DNA of 64,000 nt from Tanytarsus gracilentus. Taxonomy: Eukaryota; Arthropoda; Insecta; Diptera; Chironomidae. Shown here one piece after another: positions 26,201 through 38,241 of the stretch. The DNA is taken from the NCBI GenBank assembly GCA_038502055.1, contig JAXRKN010000045.1, positions 1,386,501 to 1,450,500 of the forward strand. Direction: 5' to 3'. Position numbers and translations under genes: made by a program. Within the stretch, counting starts at the first letter, position 1, and every line of letters begins with the position of its first letter. Below the pieces are notes generated by a model. It was not told the DNA's origin and made no database searches. It worked only from the letters and a program-made list of their open reading frames with translations.

Positions 26201-29200
26201 TGATCATAAAAAGCTTCGCGTCTGTTTGAAGCACCTTGTTACAATTTCATGAATGAATTTGAGGGAATCAAAAATAAATAATTAAAAAGGTTAAAGTCAT
26301 TTTAACGAGGCTACAAAGAAATTAATATTTTAGTTGACATTCTAAAGTGATTTTAAACTAAATTAAGGAGGTTTAGTGTTTTATAAAATTCGTTATAAAG
26401 AGTTTTGATTAAAAATTTAAAAAAATCGTTGAATTTTATGAGTTCAAAACATCTTCAATTGCTGATCATTCAAAAATATCATCAATCTCAATTAGTTCAG
26501 ATGAAAGCAGTTCCAAAAAGTACTTAAGTGCATCTCAAATCATATCTACGATTAAAATATCTTTAATATGCTTCAACAACAAAAATTCAAACCTCCAATC
26601 ATCTCCGTGTTACACCGTAATAACCCATACTTAATTTTACATCAGCAGTCTCCACACAAAAAAAAATGACATAAGCGAAAAAAAAATGAAAAATTTTCTA
26701 TTTTGACTTTTACACGACGAGGTCCCAGACAAAAAGTTTCTCTCTCTTTTCTCGTTTCACATTCTATTATGTACCGTGTCACGATTTTTACTAACTTCCA
26801 CTGTGCCGCCTTAAAATACTTGTTGAATATATATTTTTTTGTTGTTGTTTAATAATGCAATATGGCACACACCGAGAGCTCACTCCTTGCCACACGATGT
26901 CCGATATTAACTTTGCCGAAGTCAAAAAAGCCATAAAACTTTACTTTTACAGTCGCAGACATGGCAAGAGCAGTAGGAAAAATTAAATGCTGTTTCCGAA
27001 GGTAACAATTGAGAAATATAGCTTTGCTGATTGGAATTTGCGCGCTTGCATATAATATAAAATTGGCAGCTCAAATTACTGTGTAACAACATTGTTGTCG
27101 AATATCAAAGTGCAAATATCTTTTAAAAATAATATTTCTTTTTTTTCGAGCGTAATTCAATGTGCAATTTCACTCGCTTCAATGGACTTCCTCCTACTGC
27201 AACCCACGATAATTTTTAAGCTTACTTAAAAAGGGATCGAGCAAAAATGACATCAAGACTTTTAGAATAAAAGAAAAAATTTTTAACAGTTTAATTTTCC
27301 AGTGTTTTATAATTTTTAAAATTCTACCATGACTTACACCACAAATTGACCCCAATGGCAAAAATACCTCTTCCCAGTTGCTCCCATTAAAAGCATGTTA
27401 ATTGCATATCGTGATATATGATTTTCACCTAGATCGTTTACAAGACGAACATTAACATGAGCATTACAAATATTTTATGGTAATCCTCGCGTATTATGCG
27501 AAATTAATGTGAATATTACAAATGATTTTTCATATAATACGGCAGCGACCATATAAAATTCTTTTTGGATGTTTGCCGCGAGAGCATGAGTCTGTTGAAA
27601 GCAGAAAAATCTGAGTGTCGACTCTTTTCTACCGGATAAAGTCTCATGGCGTGATATGCATATTCTTTCTCTCGGCGAGTCAAGGGCATCCAACATTGCC
27701 GTAGGGATAATAAAAGCAATGGACATGAAAAATGTATTTTTAAAAAAATATCAATAAAGTGCACGTTGCACCTCGGTTGTTGTGTACCAATAACTTGCAA
27801 TTTAAATCTCAACAAAACGTGACAAAATTAAAAATATTACATTTAGTATTTTATCAATTCTTTTGTGTGGATAATGTGGGGATTTAAAAAGAATTCTGAA
27901 AAAAGGCTAGTTTTTATTGACTTGCAAGTGGGACTGGTTATTGTAAATAAAAAAAATTTTAGAAACCGCCTAGAGGGTGTGTTTTTTGCAAGGATGCCAT
28001 CGATTTACTTTTCTATTAAAAAAATTTCAGTAACTAAAAAGAAAGAAGTTTGTGGATTGCACCAAAGCAAAAATCATTCTCTAAACATAAAGTAAGATTG
28101 TTTGTTTTTTAAAGCTTTGTGTGCAGTCAGCAATTTTAAACATTCATGTTTCAAGCGAGTCACGCTTACAGACGTCAGACTAAAGAAAACGAAAATATTT
28201 TTTTAAAAATCTACACAAAAATTCAATTAAAATTTTCTTGGTATTTTTTATGTTTCTCCAACTTTTATCACCATTCGACGTGAACCCAATGAACCTCCTT
28301 AAAGCACTCAATTCAATGCAAATTACCACCGCGAAATATTCTTTTAAGGAGTTAAGTCAGCCCAGTAAAAGAATCTTTAATCATGCGGGTTTCTTTGCCT
28401 GTTCTTCTTTTCCCTGAATTTGCATGAAAAATTTTATGCATTAGTCACTGTGGGAAGTTTTTGCTTGTTTACTCTCTTTTTGCATGTGCATACGAAAAAA
28501 AATGTTAAATTAATAGCAAATATTTTATAAATATCTATCTATGTGGCTTTTAATATGCAGAACACAGCAAAACCGTAGCCATAAACTTAAATTTAATTGA
28601 CTCGATAAATAACTATTTTATGATTTTTTCCGCAAACATAAACTACTTTTTTATGCAATTTCCAAGTGCTTGAGTGAAAACCAGAATGCACACGGTGAAA
28701 TTACTCAATACTCTCTGATTTAAATTGGAAACGAAAATAAGCAATCACACTGACAGTTAATAATATTATCAAAGGACTTAAAACTGGGTCCGAAAATATA
28801 ATTTCACATGAGTCGATTTAAATAAAACCTTACATAAGAATTAATAAATTAAATATGTAATATTTTATTGTATCTTAACGACCTAATTATTTTTTCAATA
28901 GAGTCACGGCTTATTAGAGATTGATCGCTCTGCAGGTCAATCAAACACTAACCTGTGTGTTATTTGAAGCATTCACTTTGCATTTGAACCGGAGAAATAG
29001 TTTTGAGATTATAGCAACTGATGTGACGTTTTTTAAATTTTGATGTCTCGAAAAAATTATATGCAATAAGCATTTCGGAATAAATTAAAATTATATTTTT
29101 AAATAGTTTATTTTAATTAAATTGAATCTAAAACTCAAATTCCAATTAAAAAGTTATATAATTTTTCATATTTTATTTAAACTTCCACAATTAAAAATAA

Positions 29201-32200
29201 TAACTAGCTTCCTATGACACCAAACTTGACCCTCAAATCATTTTCTACGTCAAACCTCAACACTTTTCAAACCTCTGCAAAAAAATTCTCGTTCTCCATT
29301 TTTATAACTCCATCGTGTGACATTTGAAAGATCAATGTCATTAATATGTGTAGTAATAATTTCATATCGTATTGCAAACATAAAATTGCTAAGATAAATA
29401 ATATTTTTACTTTTTCTTAATCCAACAAGCACACACAGACACACGTTTGCGAGTCGCCTTTGAAGGCGTGAAATTAAAGCACTGTGGAGAGAAACTGGTT
29501 ATTTGTGTCGTGGAAGTTCATTCTAAAGAACCACAGCCAAATTTACTTTGACAACAAACAGTGATGTGTCTCTCAGGAGTGTATAATTAGACATGAAGCG
29601 CAAAACTGGTTTATGACCAAAAATGGTAAAAAAAAGAGGAAAATTGTTAATTTCTTAATTGCAAATTACTTAAAAAGGTTCGATGGTCGGTGAATGTGGA
29701 ATTCCTGAAAAATTTTGTCTAAATGATTTATGAAATATTTAACGTTAGCGTTACAAATTAGGCAATGGCGCTTTACTGGAAAAAATATGTTGCAAAGTCA
29801 TCATGGAATAATGTGAAAAGTCCTCTCGATCGCATAAAACTAAATTTATGGTCATTTTGCACACGGCATTACCATTAATCACATACTCATGTTTACTTTT
29901 TGTTATGCAACTGCAAATTTCGCTTGGATATCAAGCATCGTTATGTTGTTTTGTTCGCGACTTATGCTCACAAAACTATTTACAAATTGCATAATTTTCA
30001 ATAAAAAGTATTTTCCTTTTCTCTTTAACATTTCCGCAAGAATTTTCTTTGTATGTACCGCAATAATGTCTAGCAATAATAACTTGAATATTTAAAGATA
30101 GAATTAAAGTGACCTTTTAGAGTGTGTAAGCTTACAGCAGCAGCGGGAGGGAAATTGATATCATTAAACAATGTAAAAATGTTTTCAGTGATGTGAAAAT
30201 AAATTCAATATGACTTTTTATGTATTCCACTACACACTAGAATATGAGTGTCAAAAAAATTTCAAATTTTATTTTTTAATTTTGAAACTTTTTATTCAAA
30301 ATTTCTCTCAAAATTATGTTTTACAACTTTTTAGGTTAGTACATAAATTTTTGCATCTATCTAGCTTTAATTAACAAACTTTTTTATTAAAACTTTTCTA
30401 CAAACATCATCATATGAATTAATATCCAAACAAATAAATTCTCATCTCGAAAGTTCTCGCCGCTTTGATGAGAAAAATTCCCGGCATAATGTTGAAAAAA
30501 AAATTGTTTACAATGACCGTCAATTTCCGTTCAATTTCGAGAGAGATTCTTAAAAAAGATTTGTATGCGAAAATGAAAATAAAACACAATTGAAGCACAA
30601 AAAATTTGCGTGGAGAAAAAAGCGTCAATTAAAATGAAAGTTAATCGCAAAGATTTCACGTCACTTAAAAAAAATAGCAAAAATAATTTAATTTAATGAA
30701 AATTTTCGTATGTGACACTAAAAAAATGTTTTAGTGAGAAAGAATGTGGATTTGCCGCCACGCTCTACTTGTGTAAAACTCATGGTGAATATCAGATATT
30801 TTAAAGCATCTTTTTGTCAACCGATCTGCGCCTCGTGTCATTCATGATTTGCATATTAAAAGAGTTTAAATGTCACATTGAGCTGTTGTTCTACATTTCA
30901 TTTTGATGCCGAGAGTAATTAGCGCATGGAGCGTTGCATTGCATCTAATTACATGCTAAAAGTTTTATCGCGAGATCATAAAGCTATAAATGTTGAATTT
31001 AGAACCATCTCTCGAGCATTTCAAGTTCAATTATTCGAACTAGTGGCCAATTTAATCTCGTATTTTTTTTTATATCCCAAAGATGGAGAAGAGAGAGAAT
31101 CGTTAATATAATTAGCGAAAATCATGCGTAAATACTGCTTTCACGTTATGATTAAATAGAATGTGGAAAATGAAATTTCTCTCCACTTCAATCCACCCGC
31201 ATGGGATCATTGTACAATTTCAATAACAATTTCGAATGGAATAGGCATGGTTAAGTAATCGTATATACATTAAAATTATGACGATTGTTGTGTGCGTCAA
31301 AAAATGTTAAAGTATCTCTTTTTTATTTGTTATGATTCGCTAGTTACTGCCAATGACCATGTTTTGAGCAAAAAAAAAGTGTTAGATAAATGTTAATGTT
31401 AACATGCATGCGATTTTGTCATTAAAACTTTTACCTATGTCTCTTTTTTTTTGGAAATCATGTGTAAAGATTTTAAACTGATTTTAATTTAATTAACTTT
31501 TTACTTTGCCTAATTAAATTAAGCAAAAAGTGTAATTTTAAAATTATCGATGCATTCCAAAATATACTGGATTAAAAACTTTGATCCAAGATTAATTTTA
31601 AATCCTTGAAACTTTTTTGGGATTATTTGATTTGAGTAAAATTTTACATTAAAAAAAGATAAAATTATTTTTATGACTGTAATTTCAAATAAATTCAATG
31701 TTGTCAACAATTTTTTCCAAGATCAGATACAAATTAATTTTTATTTAAATTTTTATGTACATTTTAATCACAAGACCTTGCCTCATGTCATCACAGATTC
31801 ACATCAGCTACATACTTAACATTTTATTCCTCATACAATTAAATGATATTTATTTTCTTCTTCTTATTTCAGGTTAATTCACAAGAAACAGACTTTACGC
31901 CGCAAGTTACAGCGACATGTAAAGCTGGTGAGTAAAATTACCAAAAAATATTTTTAATTTGAACTTTAAAAAAAACTTTGCACTCATCATCTTAACAAAA
32001 AATTAAATTGATAAATTTCCAGGCAACATGAATATTCGAATTTTATTCAACAACCAATATAGCGGTGCAGTTCACGCGAGAGACTTTAGAAATCAATACT
32101 GCATGACATTCGGCAATGGCAGCAATATCGTTACGATGAGCCTCAATCTGCTGGCAAAACAAGGAAATGCAGATTATTGTGGAATTCTCATCAGCAACGT

Positions 32201-35200
32201 GAGTGGAGATGTAAGAGTGACTAATCATATTGCTTTATTAACTATACTTAAAAAAATTTATTACCCAATTCTACTTGTGTACATGAATCTACGCCTCACC
32301 CATGATTTACATTGAATATCAATCAAACTCCTTTATTGGAATTTTTGTGGTTCTCGTATTTCTTGATTTCAAATTTTTGCCGTGTAGCCTGCTAAATATT
32401 TATATAAAAATTTAAAATTACAAAATTTAGATATTTTTTTAAAAAATTTGAAATTTAAAAAGCCTTAAATTTTTTTAAGTGAAAATATTCCTAGGTTACA
32501 CTGTTTCTCAAAAGTTTTATTAAACCCCCACAAGGCTATTGTTAATTCTTTTAATTTAATTTAATGAGAATTGCCCCATCTCATGTACACCAGAATGCGC
32601 AAACTTTACGATTTCAAATTGTAAGTTTTTACAGTTTTTTCTCTCTTAAATTTATTGAGGTGCGATTGAAAATTAAATGAGATGGAAATAATAAGACTGA
32701 TCTCCTTCTCTCTTGCCTGGCCCTAATCAGTTTTGTTAACCAGCTTTTTAACAGCCATATACATGAACGTGGCGCAGCTCTAACACCCCAGCATAACACA
32801 ATCATAAATTTTATGGCTTATCGCATTGTAATGGTCATTAAAATGTAGAACATTCTCTTGCACATACAAAAAACGCCAAATATGTGTGCCATTGGCAATT
32901 GCTAGTATTACAGCATACTCTCGATTACACGCGGATTTTATGATCATTTTATTTATGATAACAATCCGCTTTCGTTCTCAAAATCATCTCGCGGTAATTC
33001 GCAGCGAGAGAGAAGCCGCAATTAGGTCATCGGAAAATAATTTGAAGCAATGAAAATTGAAGAATTTATCGCTGATCGTAGTGCTACAAATTAAACCGTT
33101 TTTCCTATCCCGATTTCCATGCTCGTTTTGCCATACATAAAGAAGATCAACGGACAGAATTTACGAGATTCTCGATCACGAAAAGATGTTGCACAGAAAC
33201 CGTTATACTGAAGTTGCCATCTGAAATTATTCTTTTTTTTGCAGTCCAACTGCTTCTGACTCTCTCTCAGCTGACTCTTGCATTCGAGTAAAAATTATTG
33301 TGTGGTTTGTTTTTACGCTGCATTTCACTTTGCTCTCTCTATTGAGTTCTCGGTTGTTAGATCATAAAAAATTCAAAGGGATGGAAAACTTTTCAAAATT
33401 TTCATTTTTAACTTTTAAATTAATTGTGGAATAAATAATAATTTTTTTGAGTTTTTCTACCTCACAATTTCCAAAACGTTTCACTCCTTGATCACCTCGC
33501 TGAAAGCAAGCGCAAAAAAATATAAGCGCACACAGACAATGTAAATTAGCGAAGAATGTAATTGGTTTTTCGCTTAAATCATTTTTCTTTTGCTATTTGT
33601 TTTGTTTTCAACTCGACCATTTATTATAACAATTGGATTAATCATTTTGCTTTGAATGCGTCTTAAATCTATTTTACTATGAGCTCATTGACTCAATATG
33701 GCTGTAATTTATAATTGGCATCGACGGTGTGTGCACTTGAAAATTACAGCGAATTTTTTCATGCTTTAATTGAGCTTTTGAATGAAATTATTTTCTCTTT
33801 TAGTAATTAGATGTTGTTAATTGAAATATAGCTAATAGAAATTGAGTTTGAAATGTAAAAAAAATTTGCAAACCCATTTAATTTCAATATTATAAGGATT
33901 TAAAATTTCTCTCAAATCAGTTTCGTAATTTATCGTTCTTAAACTCAACTTTCAACAACAAATCCCTCAGGAAATTCTCCTCTGAATGTGTTTTAAATTA
34001 TTGCTTTATCCTCTCGATTCCGGCATCATCGACCATGCCTATCAATTGCCATGCATCACAAAATGACCGTAAGAGAAGAAACATGGAAAATAACTGCCAA
34101 CATCCAATTACTATAGTTTCTTCTTCACCTCGAGATCTCCTTAAAAATTACATTTTCATTTTCACACTCTTTAACGGTCCCGACACTCAACTGATCTGAT
34201 TGGCGTGTGCGGCTTGAAGAAAATTGCAGTGTGATTTATTTGTGATAAAAGTTAAACTCCACGATCTCATTTCGATCTTGAACAATTTTTCTCTTTAATG
34301 CTACACATTTCAATGCTCGAGTGAAGTGTGGAAAAAATCGAAATCGTTTCAGATAATCAAAGTGATTTAAATAAGTCGGGAAAGAATGTAGGAATTGAGT
34401 GTTGGATTAACCGATTTTATTAAATCACATACAAATTTATCGAATTTTAATAATTTTTTATCTCATTTTTTCTGCAACTCAACCGATTTAAATGTCGGTT
34501 TCATAAAGAACAATCGAATGATTCAATCCCTTTTCAGAAAGGTCAATGTTAATGCGGAAAAAATTGCTTTTTATCGAGATTAAGAGCGATAATAAAAAAG
34601 TTCTTTTTCCCTTTCCCACTTTTTTGATTCATTGGCATCACGATCTTTGAAAAGTGCAGCATTAGTTAGGTTCATGTGCATGCAATCAATAAATTTAGCC
34701 GCTAAGCATGCAAAATGAGGAAATTTAAATGCATTAAATTTTCAGTCACTCAAAAGGCTTCCGATATGTGCATAAATGTGCAGCACACCCACGTGTCTTA
34801 TGCAACTCATGACAATATGAAGAAATGCAATGGCGGAAATGTGAGCCAATAAAACCTGATCTCGAGTTGATTTCTTGTCGTTATCTCGTTCGACTCATAA
34901 AAAGAGAGAAAGTTCAATATAAGAAGAAGAAACAGCGACTATGTCATTATTTAAAATCCCTTTGATTTCACAATAATCATAACAAATGATGGTTTTATCT
35001 TTTTCTCATGTCAAAAAAGAGTATTTTTTACACTTAACACAGCAACAATGCAATTAAGTGTCATAAAGAGGCACGGCATGACTTAAAATAATAGTTGCTA
35101 TGATGATCCGAATGTCATTGTGTTTACTCCTATAATAAAGGCGTAGAATGTCCGGAAGAAATGTTATGATGATATGTTATTGTGATCTTATCGGTTAAAA

Positions 35201-37534
35201 ACTTTTCAAGCGTTTATTTTTGGAATTTTGATAGTTTCTAATTACTCTTAAATTTTGATCTCAAAAAATGATTGATTAATTAGTGAAAAAAATGTATAAA
35301 GCATTCAATCTTCCGATGACACCACATTTTTCCTTCGTGAACTCATATCTGGCGTTAAGGGCTTTCACTTTCGACCGACATTAATATGTTAAACGATGAA
35401 AAACGTGAGAAATTACGCAATAATATACAAAGAGTGAGCTGAAGTGTGAGCCGCGAAGTAATAAAACCTATTTATCTCCGATGTGATCATAAAGAAATAT
35501 CACTTAAATGTTTAGATGGAAAAAATTCCAATGACTGCCTCTTCGCTCTTTTCTTTTGTATTTTACCCGCTCTTGTGGCTAAAATGTGAATGTTATGCAA
35601 CAATAAATTATTAATATTTTTTGCGCGACCTAAGATGCGCAACAGGTTTTATTTACTTGAGATGAATGATCAGCATATAAAGGTCGCTAATACTTCCTGA
35701 CCTACTCGCACACCTCAATTTACACCTAACTAAAATTTTTGTGCTTTTCTTACACAATTCGCAAAAAAGTTAACGAATTAATTTAATAACATGGCGTGAC
35801 AGCTATTGTGGGAATTTTCATAGCTTCGCAAAAATATTCGAAATTTCTTGTGATAGCGATCGATGAATTTTTTTGGCAATTTCTTTGTAAAATAAATTTC
35901 AACTCTTATGTAAATTGTTTGGTGAGATAAATCAAGCAAAAATAAATTAATAAAGGAATTATTCGTTAATTAGTAAATGATTTTCTGACTGAGATTAATT
36001 TAATAAGTGATTCGAGATGTTTCAATTAATTTTTATACGTTCGAGATTTTTAAACCATATAAAGAACAAATCTTGGGATTAAAAATTTAAAATAATTCAA
36101 TTTATTTTTCTGGGATTAAAACTTGTTCAAGTCTCTGTCACGCTATTAATTCAATGTATACAAAAATTTGTTTAAAAAATAAACTAACTTTTTTAATTTG
36201 CTTTTCCAAAATCCAGAAAACCGAGGAACGCTCTGTGCAGTTGGCAGTGAGAGTTCATAAAACTCTTGAACTAGCGGACGATAAATTCTACGTAATCACG
36301 TGTGGTCGTTCGGGATACTCGAGGTAATTTATTAAAGCAATTCAGCCCCTTTCGATTTCATTCAAAAAATATAATAAAATTTATCTTTGGCTTCTGATTT
36401 TTAATACCTAATTTTAAAAAAACTCTCATAAAATTTCAACACCCCATTTCTTAAACAAAACAGTCATTAATCGATGATCTAATTAACTTCTTTTAATTTT
36501 ACGCTCTTTTTAATCAATTACTTTCCAACAGAGATGACAATTCCCACGTTGTTTTAAAATTCTTTGATGATGATCGTCGAATACGCGAGCTAGGTGAGTT
36601 TTGCAATAATTATGAGCGATTGAGTTTTAATTAATTCTTCCCTTCACTCACCGTTAATCTCTCTCTTTCTCATGATGCAGCATATGGCCGCGATTATCAG
36701 TTAAAAGCAGAAGTTAATCAGCAAGTGAATGGCACAACCGCGCCAGTTCCATACACCGGAATCCGAGTCAAGAATTGCTTCGCATTTAATAAGAAGAACT
36801 TTAGTTATCCGTTAATTGACGATCGAGGTTGCAGCACTGATGGAGTTATTTCGCGATTCATTCCAAGCGCTGATGGACTCTCGGCAACTTCCATGATTAC
36901 ATCAATGTTTAAATTTCCAGAAGGTGCAGAGGTTCACATTCAGTGTGATGTCATTTTATGCAATGGAAATTGTCCTGATGAGGATAAATGTACCGGCGAC
37001 TCAGCTCAATTTATTAAAGGTGGTAGAGCCTTGGGACAGGCGGATGAGGGTGTATTCTTGGCTGCAACAACTGTCTTCGTTCTCGATCCATCGGAAGTGA
37101 AATCAGCTCCACTTTGTGACGCAACTGGCATTCGACCACATTGGCTGCTCTGGCTTACCATCATTCTTGGTGTTTTGTTCTTGATTATGCTGTTAATGAA
37201 TCTCTTCTTATGTACTGCCATGAGTTGCAGCTGTGCCAGAACTGAAGTGAGTTTTAAAAAAATTAAATAAATTTGAAATTATTTAAAATAATCTTTTCAA
37301 CAGATTGTCGAGAAAGAACCGTCAATTATTGAGGAATATGATCCATATAGAAGCTGGCATGGCAGTCAATATGGTTCGAGATATTCCCTTCATGGAAATG
37401 GAATGAACAAGGGTTATGCAAGCGGTGGCTCAACGATACACTCGAATCGATCACTTCCTATAGACTCCGATCACTATGCCATAGTTCACTCGCGACCTGG
37501 ATCGAGGCACTCGAATGTCGCAAGAAGAATGTAA
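23271..37534 (+). CDS. ZP-domain transmembrane protein
   Basis: Seven coding exons: 23271-23369, 31873-31927, 32023-32198, 36217-36323, 36532-36593, 36681-37246 and 37304-37534. All have GT-AG borders and matching phases, giving 431 residues. Residues 14-33 form a hydrophobic signal peptide. A zona pellucida domain spans about 49-270. The ZP-N half has four cysteines (ATCKAG at 49, then RNQYC, DYCG, VITCG). The ZP-C half contains RVKNCFAF, DDRGCSTD, IQCDV and LCNGNC. A single membrane helix lies at about 321-344 (WLLWLTIILGVLFLIMLL), followed by an 87-residue basic, Ser/Tyr-rich cytoplasmic tail. ZP proteins polymerise in apical extracellular matrix and shape cuticle or epithelial surfaces in insects. 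The gene belongs to the insect miniature/dusky/neyo-like group in layout, but I cannot name the orthologue. Its first intron is about 8.5 kb and its third about 4 kb. Confidence 0.9.
23370..31872 (+). other. First intron of the ZP gene (8.5 kb)
   Basis: Begins GTGAGT and ends TTTCAG. No coding exon was found inside. It contains a T-rich/A-rich block with short inverted ends (25122-25493), a small hairpin CAATGCTTGAGCATTG near 25556-25571 and a TATATAAAG motif near 24415. Large first introns often carry enhancers, but nothing here proves that. Confidence 0.7.
25122..25493. repeat. T-rich/A-rich block with inverted ends, possible MITE
   Basis: The left end reads TACTATATAGA (25122-25132) and the right end TCTATATAGTA (25483-25493), its exact inverse complement. 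If the outer TA is a target duplication, the inverted repeat is CTATATAGA, as in Tc1/mariner-type miniature elements. The interior is T-rich for about 250 bp and then ends in a poly(A) run (about 25453-25475). CTATATAG is itself palindromic, which weakens the case. Confidence 0.35.
32199..36216 (+). other. Third intron of the ZP gene (4 kb)
   Basis: Runs from GTGAGT directly after the ISN codons to ATCCAG before KTEERS. No exon, RNA gene or repeat could be supported inside. Confidence 0.7.
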
Positions 37535-38241
37535 AATATCCCTTTTTCTCTTCACTTTACACCCCATGAGTTCACCTGATAAAAAAACTGATACTGAATT
37601 TTATCTTAAAAAATGCATAACTGAAAATCAAGTCATTAATTAAAAAAAATCGTACTTAAAAAATCCTCCTTTCATGACGTAACTTTAATAAAATAAAATA
37701 ATTAAAAAGTAATTTTTAGAATATTGTAAGGAATCTTTTGCTAGATTTTCTTTTCATTAGTCAGCAAAAAAATAACTCTCGACTATCTTTCTTCCACTCC
37801 AAGTAAGATCTGAAATGCTTTCAAATATAAAAATATTCTCCATTTTAATAAAGTTTATAATTCCGTCCAAATGTGAAAAAAAATGTAAATAAAAAGAAAA
37901 ATTCTTGTACAAAACTAAATTTTTTTTGTGTGAATTTAATTTAACTCCAGATTTTGCGTGATGAGATTCTGAAAATTTTGAATATTTTTTGTTTGATTTA
38001 GAAAATATTTTATTTTTTAAATGTTTTTTATTTTCTCCTTAAAAGACTTCATCTAAACCTAATTTGTGTGTTTGTGTGTTTGTGTGGTAAATTTCTAATA
38101 AAAATACATGGCAAGAAGTTGAAAACTTATAGACATCCTTAACATAATTCTTAAAATCTCTTGTTATCCGTGCAAAAATTCTTTAAATTACAACAACATC
38201 ATGCACCACAATTATAAAAATGTTAAATTTTAAAGGTATAC
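37535..38241. other. Convergent 3' region between ZP gene and Plp
   Basis: This segment of 707 bp holds the 3' ends of two tail-to-tail genes. Plus-strand AATAAA signals occur at 37847-37852 and near 38096. Minus-strand signals (TTTATT read on the plus strand) occur near 38009 and 38028. If the distal plus signal and either minus signal are used, the two 3' UTRs overlap as antisense transcripts. A short TTTGTGTG tandem run lies near 38067-38086. Confidence 0.6.
37847..37852 (+). terminator. Poly(A) signal of the ZP gene
   Basis: AATAAA 313 bases after the stop codon; other A-rich near-matches lie around 37690 and 38096. Confidence 0.5.

Noticed and set aside
32199..32315. Extension of the third ZP exon past 32198 to the frame's stop
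   Set aside because: GTGAGT after ISN gives a clean phase-0 join to KTEERSVQLAV and restores the ZP-N sequence; the extension gives unrelated residues.
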